From CAYJLB01 sp964370845 (GTDB lineage Bacteria > Bacillota > Clostridia > Oscillospirales > Ruminococcaceae), in NCBI GenBank assembly GCA_964370845.1, contig CAYJLB010000081.1, forward strand, positions 1 to 7,952: a stretch of DNA of 7,952 nt, given 5' to 3'. Positions 1 through 6,217 of this stretch are shown here, piece by piece. Below the pieces are notes generated by a model. That model was not told the DNA's origin, made no database searches, and was given only the letters and a program-made list of their open reading frames with translations. The position numbers were made by a program, and so were the translations under genes. Position 1 is the first letter of the stretch, and each line of letters starts with the position of its first letter.

Positions 1-1
1 C

Positions 2-94
2 TCTAGGAACTTAATAGTATTTTTTTTGACCTTGCCTGCGGATGAGAACGCCTTTGGGGTTGCGAATCCAAAGGCTTACAATCACAAAAAATAA
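2..94 (+). other. Short open stretch entering from the left edge, nature unknown
   Basis: One plus-strand frame is open from the window edge to a TAA at 92-94, giving 30 codons that end in ...NPKAYNHKK. It could be the C-terminal end of a gene lying mostly outside the window. Against this, the minus strand of the same segment is also open for a similar length, and the segment contains an inverted repeat (GCCTTTGG at 50-57, CCAAAGGC at 68-75, 10-nt loop). Both points fit a palindromic intergenic repeat as well as a gene. No family is recognised. The hairpin is not followed by a T-run on either strand, so it is not a convincing terminator. Confidence 0.15.
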
Positions 95-486
95 ACATAT
101 AATTTTTTACTTAACTATCATTATATTCTGTCTGATAATGATAAATTTGGGAGAGAAGCAACAGTTTTCCCTGTTTCGGAAAGAGTTTCAAAAATAAATT
201 GTACATTTATTACATTTGCATTTTTAAATTTTGAGTGGTATAATTTTGATATTAGTAGTCGAGTGGTTTGTGAAAGGTATTTATATAATATAAATTACAA
301 GCTGAAAGTGAGGTAGCGTACTATAATGATTTAACTCTATTTCCAGGTGATTTAGACCAAGACCATGTAAGACGAAATAGTAACTTTGATAACGAGAGTT
401 ATGACGACGATGATTTTGGTGGCTGGGATAACGAAGACTATGACGGTGGCTACGATGGCGGTGACGACGGTGGCGACGGAGATTAA
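95..486 (+). pseudogene. Probable frameshifted gene remnant ending in an Asp/Gly-rich tail
   Basis: Two overlapping open frames together look like the C-terminal part of one protein. The first is open from 95 to a TAG at 314-316 and contains segments such as FLNFEWYNFDISSRVVCERY. The second is open from 289 to the TAA at 484-486. It begins YKLQAESEVAYYNDLTLFPG and ends in a tail made almost only of Asp, Gly, Tyr and Trp (for example DDDDFGGWDNEDYDGG). Joining them needs a one-base loss, or a two-base gain, somewhere in 289-313. No slippery heptamer is visible there, so programmed frameshifting is unlikely. Neither frame has an ATG, GTG or TTG start at a useful place, so the N-terminus is missing. 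The family is not recognised. A sequencing or assembly indel would also explain the break, but not the missing start. The acidic tail is the best supported part; the join is inference. Confidence 0.35.
216..244 (+). promoter_or_regulatory. Promoter-like TTGCAT-17-TATAAT with extended -10
   Basis: TTGCAT at 216-221 lies 17 bp before TATAAT at 239-244, which is preceded by TGG (an extended -10). A purine-rich AGTTG-free stretch follows, then GAAAGG at 272-277, but no start codon lies at a proper distance from it. The -10 also coincides with codons Trp-Tyr-Asn in the first frame of the gene remnant. It may therefore be a chance match in AT-rich DNA rather than a working promoter. Confidence 0.3.
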
Positions 487-597
487 CCGAACAAATTCTG
501 TTCCCGCTTTTTTCGACTGTGCGTGTTTGCAAAATGGTGGGACAATAGGCAGAAATGGTAGCGGTGCACACCGTATAGATTTTACTTAACCTAAAAT
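487..597. other. Non-coding stretch between gene remnant and terminator
   Basis: No credible gene is seen here. It holds a weak 5-bp hairpin (GAACA at 489-493, TGTTC at 499-503) followed by a T-run at 508-513, which might act as a weak plus-strand terminator for the remnant. It also holds a small palindrome, CGGTG-CA-CACCG, at 562-573. The segment looks GC-richer than the AT-rich DNA around it and could be a dispersed repeat, which cannot be decided from one copy. Confidence 0.3.
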
Positions 598-635
598 AAA
601 AAGGCATTTTGGATTTTACTCCAAAATGCCTTTTT
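598..635. terminator. Strong two-way rho-independent terminator
   Basis: A 16-bp perfect stem (598-613 pairing with 620-635, core GGCATTTTGGA / TCCAAAATGCC) closes a 6-nt loop TTTTAC. It is flanked by a T-run on the plus strand (631-636) and by an A-tract that becomes a T-run on the minus strand. It lies about 30 bp past the stop of the minus-strand protease gene and also downstream of the plus-strand remnant, so it can end transcription from both sides. Confidence 0.85.
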
Positions 636-664
636 TATTTATATGTTTCAATTACTAAAAATTA

Positions 665-1885
665 TTAAATTATAGAATTTTGAACTGCTTCAATAAATGA
701 TTTAGGGTTTATAATCATGCTTCCATCAGCACCTTCAGCACGAGTTTCAAAAAGCAAATCTACAATTTCATCATTAGTTAAATCGGGATTAATTTGCCAC
801 CCTAAAGCCAATACCCCCGCAGCATAAGGAATACCCCAGCTAAGCCCACCTTGCCCCGTATACTGAAAAGACGGATAACCCTCATTATATTCCTCAGCAA
901 CTGTCCTAAAAGAAGTTGGAACAGATATAACTGACTTTGGCATTCCATATTCATGCACATTAGAAGGAAAGCCACCAAAACAAGCTTCAGGATTTTCTTT
1001 ATCACTTAAATCAAAATAAGCTGGAGCAATAAAACCTGTATCAGGATTATCTCGGCAATCTAACACAAGCAATCCTTCTTCAATAGCAGCTAAAACAGCC
1101 TCGTCCCAACTTTCATTGTTAAGTGTAAAAGGCGAACCCTCTCCAGAAGGAGCAGCTGAAACTGAAACTACCCTAATTTTTTCATCTTCAGGGAGTTTTT
1201 TATTTTCTTCTATAATCCAATACAAAGCATCTGCATAATACTGACTATCACCAAGCCATGAAGGCGCAGCAGCGTAATAAAGATTTGCATCAGGTGCAAC
1301 CCCAATATTATCACCAACTAAAAGACTAGCCACAGCAGGACCATGCATTGACCCAGTACCCTCTGGAGAATCACAGCCAGTATCATAATACGCAACGACC
1401 TTCCCATCAAATTCAGGGTGATTTAATAGCATATTTTGATCAATTATAGCAACGTTAATCCCCTCACCTGTGATACCTTGACTATGAATATCTTTTATAC
1501 CAAGACCTGGATTTTTGCCTTTCTCCATTAATTCAGACATAATATCCTCACTGCCCTCTAATATTGTAAATTCATTGAATGTGTATGTATAAATATCCTC
1601 TTTAATATATTCATTTGCATTAAAAATATAATCTTCTTCTTCTCTCCACTCATCTGCAAACCCTCTAACATCTTGAAATTCCTCAACTTTTACAAGTGAT
1701 AAATCTATTACTTCTTCGGTATTAGTTGAACTTTCTTCACTTTCCTCAAAATCTTCTTGTTCCCTTTGAGTAGTAGTATTTGTTACAGTAGTACTTTCTG
1801 TAAACTCCTGTTCCCCATTGTTTGTACAAGCCGTAAATAATAAAATACTAACCAAAATGCATATTAAAATAGAATTTTTTTTCAT
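665..1885 (-). CDS. Subtilisin-like (S8 family) serine protease, predicted lipoprotein
   Basis: The 406-residue product is a predicted secreted, membrane-anchored serine peptidase. Residues 1-20 form a lipoprotein signal peptide with lipobox-like FTAC and the acylated Cys at 20. Residues 21-60 are a Thr/Glu/Ser-rich linker. The catalytic domain runs from about 125 to 390. The S8 triad can be read as Asp149 (VAIIDQNMLLNHPEF), His181 (HGPAVASLLVG, followed by GVAPDANL) and Ser349 (GLSWGIPYAAG, aligning residue for residue with the classical GTSMAAPHVAG block). Asn280 in LDCRDNPDTG is a candidate for the oxyanion-hole residue. All motifs diverge from canonical forms, such as HGPAV for HGTHV and GLS for GTS, but triad order and spacing are kept, so activity is likely though unproven. 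The substrate is unknown, and no immunity or processing partner lies beside it. The ATG follows AAAGAGG (1891-1897, 5-nt spacer). The gene is monocistronic, with its own promoter and terminator. Confidence 0.85.
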   Translation of the reverse strand: MKKNSILICILVSILLFTACTNNGEQEFTESTTVTNTTTQREQEDFEESEESSTNTEEVIDLSLVKVEEFQDVRGFADEWREEEDYIFNANEYIKEDIYTYTFNEFTILEGSEDIMSELMEKGKNPGLGIKDIHSQGITGEGINVAIIDQNMLLNHPEFDGKVVAYYDTGCDSPEGTGSMHGPAVASLLVGDNIGVAPDANLYYAAAPSWLGDSQYYADALYWIIEENKKLPEDEKIRVVSVSAAPSGEGSPFTLNNESWDEAVLAAIEEGLLVLDCRDNPDTGFIAPAYFDLSDKENPEACFGGFPSNVHEYGMPKSVISVPTSFRTVAEEYNEGYPSFQYTGQGGLSWGIPYAAGVLALGWQINPDLTNDEIVDLLFETRAEGADGSMIINPKSFIEAVQNSII

Positions 1886-1933
1886 ATATACCTCTTTCTT
1901 TACTACGAATAAGTATTTTTACTTTATTGATTT

Positions 1934-1962
1934 ATTATACTACACCAACACTATACTGTCAA
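1934..1962 (-). promoter_or_regulatory. Consensus sigma-A promoter of the protease gene
   Basis: Read on the minus strand, TTGACA (1957-1962) and TATAAT (1934-1939) are separated by exactly 17 bp, a perfect match to the vegetative sigma factor consensus. The predicted start of transcription is near 1927, giving a leader of about 40 nt before the ATG at 1885. The promoter lies just downstream of the pilin terminator, so the protease appears to be transcribed independently and probably strongly. Confidence 0.85.
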
Positions 1963-1986
1963 TGTAAAATCAATTACAATAAATAA

Positions 1987-2027
1987 AAAAGAGCTTTTCA
2001 GTAAATTTGATACTGAAAAGCTCTTTT
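1987..2027 (-). terminator. Rho-independent terminator of the pilin-like gene
   Basis: A 17-bp perfect stem (1987-2003 with 2011-2027, core GAGCTTTTCAGTA / TACTGAAAAGCTC) closes a 7-nt loop. On the minus strand it runs into TTTTTTATTT. It begins about 13 bp past the pilin stop codon and insulates the pilin unit from the protease promoter. Confidence 0.88.
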
Positions 2028-2039
2028 ATTATATTAATT

Positions 2040-2660
2040 TTAAGGCGCAGGAATAACATTAAGTCCCAATTCAACCCATTTATTTGCTATAGCCGTACTG
2101 TTGGAAGCGGTAGTAAGCTTTGCTAAAGCAACTTCGCCCGTTGTCGTGTTTATATGGAATGCAAGATTACCATCATTCGCAAGTTCAGATTTCCCATCGT
2201 CCATATCAGCAATATGTTCTATTCCATACTGCATACTTTGATTTTCCGCCCCTAAAATATTAATAATTGTGGTGGCGTAAGGCTTTAAATCAAAAGAATC
2301 TGGTAAAGGAGGTAAGTTATAAATTCCACCCGCTTCATTGAATACAGAAATTCTAGTATTGCTTAAAGAGCGAATTCGTATCATAATTTGTCCACTTTTA
2401 GCATAACTTCCGGATTCACCGCCCGTAATCCAAAGTATCTCAATATAATGTCCAGCGGGTATATTATTACTAGGGTCAGCAATAGCAAGAGTCGCTGCTT
2501 TCACAATATTAGTAGCAATTTGTATATCACTTACTTCTTTAGTACGTTCAACATATTTTAAATATTGCGGTGCCAATACTGCGGACAAGACAGCAATTAT
2601 CGCAATTACAATAATCAATTCAACCATTGTAAAACCTTTGTTGTTTGCTCGTTTTTTCAT
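2040..2660 (-). CDS. Type IV pilin-like protein (prepilin with class III signal)
   Basis: This 206-residue protein begins with a short basic leader and the prepilin peptidase site KG|FTMVE, cleaved after Gly9 so that Phe10 becomes the methylated mature N-terminus. Glu14 is the conserved mature Glu5, and Pro31 corresponds to mature Pro22 of type IV pilins. Residues 10-30 form the hydrophobic helix used for membrane holding and fibre packing, and the amphipathic helix continues to about 60. The rest (about 65-206) is a variable head with no cysteines and no recognised family. It could be a major or minor pilin or a type II secretion-like pseudopilin; the sequence does not decide. No assembly ATPase, platform protein or prepilin peptidase is nearby, so those must be encoded elsewhere if it is functional. 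The start is fixed by AGAAGGGAG (2666-2674) 5 nt before the ATG. It is a single-gene unit. Confidence 0.87.
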   Translation of the reverse strand: MKKRANNKGFTMVELIIVIAIIAVLSAVLAPQYLKYVERTKEVSDIQIATNIVKAATLAIADPSNNIPAGHYIEILWITGGESGSYAKSGQIMIRIRSLSNTRISVFNEAGGIYNLPPLPDSFDLKPYATTIINILGAENQSMQYGIEHIADMDDGKSELANDGNLAFHINTTTGEVALAKLTTASNSTAIANKWVELGLNVIPAP

Positions 2661-2694
2661 AAAGGCTCCCTTCTATATTTTTTTATTACATTTT

Positions 2695-2723
2695 ATTATA
2701 TCACTTAAATATTCATATTTCAA
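2695..2723 (-). promoter_or_regulatory. Promoter of the pilin-like gene
   Basis: On the minus strand TTGAAA (2718-2723) and TATAAT (2695-2700) are 17 bp apart, and TGA directly before the -10 makes it an extended -10 element. Transcription would start near 2688, leaving a leader of under 30 nt that contains the strong GAAGGGAG ribosome binding site. Confidence 0.75.
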
Positions 2724-2853
2724 GCATTTTCTATTAGAAATTTGTACTATTTTAACATAAGAGTTTTAATATTATTTCTTTAAAAGTTTATTTTATTTAA
2801 TTTCAATAACTTTTTTAAGAAATAAATCTCCAATTGTCACTATTCCTTAACTT

Positions 2854-2883
2854 TTCAAAATTATCACGAAAATCGATTATAAT
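2854..2883 (+). promoter_or_regulatory. Weak candidate promoter of the 461-residue lipoprotein gene
   Basis: A perfect -10, TATAAT at 2878-2883, lies about 75 bp before the ATG at 2960. The only -35 candidate at a fitting distance is TTCAAA (2854-2859, 18-bp spacer), which is poor. The promoter may be weak, may depend on an activator or may use another sigma factor. The rest of 2661-2853 shows only the divergent pilin promoter and AT-rich DNA. Confidence 0.45.
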
Positions 2884-2959
2884 AAAAACATTAAATAGAT
2901 TAATTATTTATTTAATGAAAAATTATGACGAAGATTATTTTGAAAGGAATGGTAATTAA

Positions 2960-4345
2960 ATGAAAAATTTGAAAAATAAGAAAACTAAAAAAATGAAGAA
3001 AATTACGTTACTATCAATCCTGTTGAGCCTAGCAATAATGCTTTCAGCTTGTGGAAGCGAAAGTAGCGAAGCAACAGAAACAACTCCTCAAGAAACAACA
3101 ACTGCAAGTACTACTGAAACAGAGGAAAAAGAAGAAGAAATTGCAATTTTGCAAGCCAACTTTTCTGATGGAAACGCTGACCCTTCAGGAGAACAAATAA
3201 AAGAATATGATTTGCCGTATACAGGGGATTTAACTGTAGAAAAACTAACAGAAGGACTAAGCGAACTAACAGGGCTAGACTTTTTCTTAGAAGATGTAAT
3301 GATTTCGGGCAATACAGTTTATATTGACTGGGCATCTAACTCCACTTTAGTAGCTGGTATTGACGACAGAGAATTTTTAGAGGACTTTCATTTTTATGAC
3401 CATATTAGTATGAGATGGTTTATGATGGATAGTTTGTATCACACAATAATAAACAACCTAGATTATTCGGAAGTTTATTATTCAACAGAGGGCGGATATG
3501 ATATTTACTTTGAAGATTTTTCAATTCCAGCAAACATAGCATATCAAGGAAGTGCTTTTTACTATAATCATTCAGGAAATGCGGGCGAATTAACTTACGA
3601 AGCAAACCCAGAATACTTTGTTCAAACTGTAGGAACATGGTTTGAAAACTATGACGAAGCTGGAAACTACATAATAATTGACGAATACGCAAACTTCTCA
3701 TATGTAGTGTCCGACGGGCAAATTTTAGGTGAGGGATATTTGACCTATAACCCTGAAACGTCCGAGTATTCAATGTATATTGACCCTGAAACTGTGGCGG
3801 AAACCTTTACTTTTGTAAATGCATCAGAATTTGTTTTTGATTCAGACGGTTTAAACTTTGCAAAAATATATCCAAATATTCCTGTTTTAGTAAGCCAAAC
3901 CTATGATATTCCTGATAATTTTTATCAAGTACAACCAAACTATTTTGGCGGTTACTTGTATGTACACGCTTTTCAAAATGAAGAAATCTTTAGCCTATCA
4001 ATAGCAGTAAACTCGCCTTTCCGTTCTTATGTAAATGAAGCTAATGAGCTTACACCTGTAGAAGATGCACTAATGGAAGAACTAATAAATGACATGGTAT
4101 ATTTAGCAACAGATGGCGAAAGCTTTGATAACTTAACTATTTCAAGGGATATGACCTATGATTTCTACCACGATGTATACACCCTAGAATGGACAATGGG
4201 CGATGTATCTTATAATGCAGTATTCTTTGACACATATGCACATTCTTATATCTATGTTTTTGGATTTACAAGCGATGTTGATAATGATACAAGAAGCACT
4301 TATGTAAGTGAGCTTAATAATCTAACTTTACAAATGATGTATTAA
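2960..4345 (+). CDS. Predicted lipoprotein, possibly three-domain, with GerMN-like part
   Basis: This 461-residue protein has a lipoprotein signal peptide ending in the good lipobox LSAC (acylated Cys31), then a Thr/Glu-rich linker (about 35-60). Residues about 80-185 (YDLPYTGDLTVEKLTEGLSELTG, then a strand NTVYIDWA) resemble in pattern the GerMN-like domain of clostridial lipoproteins; this is recognition by eye. Residues about 218-300 (YFVQTVGTWFENY, GEGYLTYNPET) look like a small beta-barrel-type unit. Residues about 320-461 form an alpha/beta tail ending in DVSYNAVFFDTYAHSYIY and a last helix, reminiscent of PsbP/DcrB-like folds. No catalytic residues are evident and the function is unknown. 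The start at 2960 is preferred over the internal Met12 because AAAGGA (2943-2948) lies 11 nt upstream, while the internal ATG has no ribosome binding site. It is a single-gene unit divergent from the pilin gene, with no sign of co-transcription. Confidence 0.8.
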   Translation: MKNLKNKKTKKMKKITLLSILLSLAIMLSACGSESSEATETTPQETTTASTTETEEKEEEIAILQANFSDGNADPSGEQIKEYDLPYTGDLTVEKLTEGLSELTGLDFFLEDVMISGNTVYIDWASNSTLVAGIDDREFLEDFHFYDHISMRWFMMDSLYHTIINNLDYSEVYYSTEGGYDIYFEDFSIPANIAYQGSAFYYNHSGNAGELTYEANPEYFVQTVGTWFENYDEAGNYIIIDEYANFSYVVSDGQILGEGYLTYNPETSEYSMYIDPETVAETFTFVNASEFVFDSDGLNFAKIYPNIPVLVSQTYDIPDNFYQVQPNYFGGYLYVHAFQNEEIFSLSIAVNSPFRSYVNEANELTPVEDALMEELINDMVYLATDGESFDNLTISRDMTYDFYHDVYTLEWTMGDVSYNAVFFDTYAHSYIYVFGFTSDVDNDTRSTYVSELNNLTLQMMY

Positions 4346-4361
4346 TTAAAAATTAGCATAA

Positions 4362-4398
4362 AAAGAAGGGACGTTCAAAAAAAGAACGTCCCTTCTTT
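4362..4398. terminator. Two-way terminator between lipoprotein gene and pyk
   Basis: A 15-bp perfect stem (4362-4376 with 4384-4398, core GAAGGGACGTTC / GAACGTCCCTTC) closes an all-A loop of 7 nt. On the minus strand it is followed by TTTTTATG, on the plus strand by TTTATTATATT. Convergent placement, 16 bp past one stop codon and about 40 bp past the other, lets it serve both genes. Confidence 0.87.
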
Positions 4399-4440
4399 AT
4401 TATATTAAAATTTCGTCACAATATTTTACTAAAACAAAAA

Positions 4441-5865
4441 TTATTTTACTTTAGTAACTTTCAACAAGTTAGTTTGTCCAACAACACCAAGAGGAACACC
4501 AGCAGTAATAACAGCTAAATCACCTTTTTTGAGGTAATTATGTTCAATTGCAGTGTCAATAGCATGGTCAAATAAATCATCAGTATTAGTTTTTTCTTCA
4601 ACCAAAACTGGGAAAACGCCCCAAGAAAGGTTAAGTTGACGCATAACAGTTTCGTTTGGAGTACAACTGATAATCAATGTGTCAGGACGATATTTTGAAA
4701 TAGTTCTCGCAGTATTACCGCTCTTAGTAACAGTGATAATAGCACTTGCCCCTAAATCGTGAGCAGTAGTAACAGTAGCGTGAGAAATCGCATTAGAAAT
4801 ATCTCTGCTTTCTTCAAGGTCACGTTTTAAGAAACGAGTTTTATAGTGAATTTTTTCTTCAGTAGTTTTAGCGATTAAAGCCATAGTCTTAATAACTTCA
4901 ACAGGATATTTACCAGCAGCAGTTTCACCAGAAAGCATAATAGCACTAGTACCGTCGTAAATAGCATTAGCAACGTCAGTAATTTCAGCACGAGTAGGCT
5001 TTAAGTTAGAAATCATAGACTCAAGCATTTGAGTAGCAGTGATAACAGGAATACCAGCTTTATAACCCTTAGAAATAATTTCTTTTTGGATAGAAGGGAT
5101 AAGTTCAAAAGGAATTTCAACACCCATATCACCACGAGCAACCATTATTCCGTCAGCAACTTCGATAATTTCGTCGATATTTCTAACGCCGTCCCAGTTT
5201 TCGATTTTAGCGATAATTTTAGGTGTAGTCCAACCAAGGCTCTTAGTGAAGTTTCTCAAGTAAATAACGTCAGTAGCAGAACGAACAAATGAAGCAGCAA
5301 TAAAGTCAAAACCAGTTTGCGCACCAAATTGTAAGTCAGCCATATCTCTATCAGAAATATAAGGCATAGAAAGTAAAACGCCAGGAACGTTAATCCCCTT
5401 GTTGTTAGAAACAATACCGCCATGAATTACACGGCAAGTGATTTCAGTGTCAGTAATTTCTTCCGCTTTAAGTTCAATAGCACCGTCATTGATTAAAATA
5501 GCAGTTCCAACGCTAATGTCCCCAGGAAGGTTTTTAAAGGAAATAGAAGCTTTATCTTTTGTCCCAACAACTTCTTCAGTAGTAAGAACAAAAATATTAC
5601 CGTCTTCGATTTTAACAGGTTTATTATCTTCAAAAGTTCCAAGTCTAATTTCAGGACCTTTTGTGTCAAGTAGAGTAGCAACAGGAAGTCCAAGCTCCTC
5701 CCTAATTTTACAAATAGCGTCAAAACGTTGCTTGTGAGTTTCGTGGTCCCCGTGAGAGAAGTTGAAACGTGCAACATTCATTCCCTCAAGCATAAGGTTT
5801 CTCAAAATCGCAGGGTCATCAGTAGAAGGTCCAATAGTACAAATAATTTTCGTTCTTTTAAGCAT
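4441..5865 (-). CDS. pyk: Pyruvate kinase
   Basis: This cytoplasmic glycolytic enzyme transfers phosphate from phosphoenolpyruvate to ADP, giving pyruvate and ATP. With the start used here it has 474 residues, typical of the short bacterial form without the extra C-terminal PEP-utiliser-like domain. Family blocks are clear: RTKIICTIGPS at the N-terminus, NVARFNFSHGDH (Arg33, Asn35, Ser37), LLDTKGPEIR (66-74), the signature IIAKIENWDGVRN with catalytic Lys220 and metal ligand Glu222, ARGDMGVEIP with metal ligand Asp246, and TATQMLESM (Thr278). The B domain spans roughly 75-165, and the allosteric C-terminal domain about 357-474. An in-frame ATG at 5904 would add 13 residues. It is rejected because it lacks a ribosome binding site, those 13 codons contain the AAAGGA motif (5877-5882) serving the ATG at 5865, and the family begins near this second Met. 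It is a single-gene unit; phosphofructokinase, a frequent partner, is not upstream. Confidence 0.97.
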   Translation of the reverse strand: MLKRTKIICTIGPSTDDPAILRNLMLEGMNVARFNFSHGDHETHKQRFDAICKIREELGLPVATLLDTKGPEIRLGTFEDNKPVKIEDGNIFVLTTEEVVGTKDKASISFKNLPGDISVGTAILINDGAIELKAEEITDTEITCRVIHGGIVSNNKGINVPGVLLSMPYISDRDMADLQFGAQTGFDFIAASFVRSATDVIYLRNFTKSLGWTTPKIIAKIENWDGVRNIDEIIEVADGIMVARGDMGVEIPFELIPSIQKEIISKGYKAGIPVITATQMLESMISNLKPTRAEITDVANAIYDGTSAIMLSGETAAGKYPVEVIKTMALIAKTTEEKIHYKTRFLKRDLEESRDISNAISHATVTTAHDLGASAIITVTKSGNTARTISKYRPDTLIISCTPNETVMRQLNLSWGVFPVLVEEKTNTDDLFDHAIDTAIEHNYLKKGDLAVITAGVPLGVVGQTNLLKVTKVK

Positions 5866-5951
5866 ATAAAGCTCATTCCTTTCTATTCTTACGTAAATTT
5901 TCATTTAAAATAATACGTTTATTTTTCATAAAGATATTCGCTCATAATATA

Positions 5952-5980
5952 ATTATATTTCTTATTGCTCCACTTGTCAA
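5952..5980 (-). promoter_or_regulatory. Consensus sigma-A promoter of pyk
   Basis: On the minus strand TTGACA (5975-5980) and TATAAT (5952-5957) are exactly 17 bp apart, matching the housekeeping consensus at every position as expected for a highly expressed glycolytic gene. The leader would run from about 5945 to the ATG at 5865, roughly 80 nt. I see no riboswitch or attenuator hairpin in it. Confidence 0.85.
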
Positions 5981-6022
5981 TTAGTTTTTTATATTAAATA
6001 CAGTTTTTGCATAATTGAACAA

Positions 6023-6036
6023 TATTTTGCAAAATA
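6023..6036. other. 14-bp perfect palindrome in the pyk/lipoprotein intergenic region
   Basis: TATTTTGCAAAATA is a perfect inverted repeat lying between the outward-facing promoters of pyk and the 436-residue lipoprotein gene. It could be an operator for a dimeric regulator, but it sits 43 bp upstream of the pyk -35 and more than 60 bp upstream of the other -35. The DNA is so AT-rich that such palindromes arise by chance. Confidence 0.2.
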
Positions 6037-6099
6037 AATAGTATATAACCGACAAAAATTCAAAAAAATAAAAATAATTTAATAAAACAAAAAAATCCT

Positions 6100-6128
6100 T
6101 TTACAAATCAAAGGTTTTGTGGTATAAT
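6100..6128 (+). promoter_or_regulatory. Promoter of the 436-residue lipoprotein gene
   Basis: TTTACA (6100-6105) and TATAAT (6123-6128) are separated by 17 bp, with TGG just before the -10 (extended -10). Transcription would start near 6135. The leader of about 83 nt contains a loose inverted repeat (TTGTTTT ... AAAACAA) ahead of the AAAGGA ribosome binding site at 6200-6205. Confidence 0.75.
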
Positions 6129-6217
6129 TTCTTATGAATGTAAATATTTGTTTTGTTAAATATTTATCATTTATAAAACAAGCTTAACCCACTCTAAGTA
6201 AAGGAATTGTTATTTTA

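Noticed and set aside
36..75. Possible tRNA 3' half (GGGGTTGCGAATCC resembles a T-arm)
   Set aside because: No acceptor stem, anticodon arm or CCA end can be placed, and the arms pair as a simple 8-bp hairpin instead.
289..313. Programmed -1 frameshift joining the two frames of the gene remnant
   Set aside because: No X-XXY-YYZ slippery heptamer and no following stem or pseudoknot are visible, and the upstream frame lacks a start codon.
386..589. Plus-strand 67-codon frame beginning at 386
   Set aside because: Its Thr/Met/Val-rich run is the shifted-frame shadow of the Asp/Gly tail codons, and there is no ribosome binding site.
281..607. Minus-strand 108-codon frame
   Set aside because: Its Arg/His/Ser-rich product is the antisense of the Asp/Gly-rich tail and runs into the terminator stem. 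It has no ribosome binding site.
5866..5945. Riboswitch or attenuator in the pyk leader
   Set aside because: The leader of about 80 nt shows no stable hairpin, no T-run and no conserved aptamer core.
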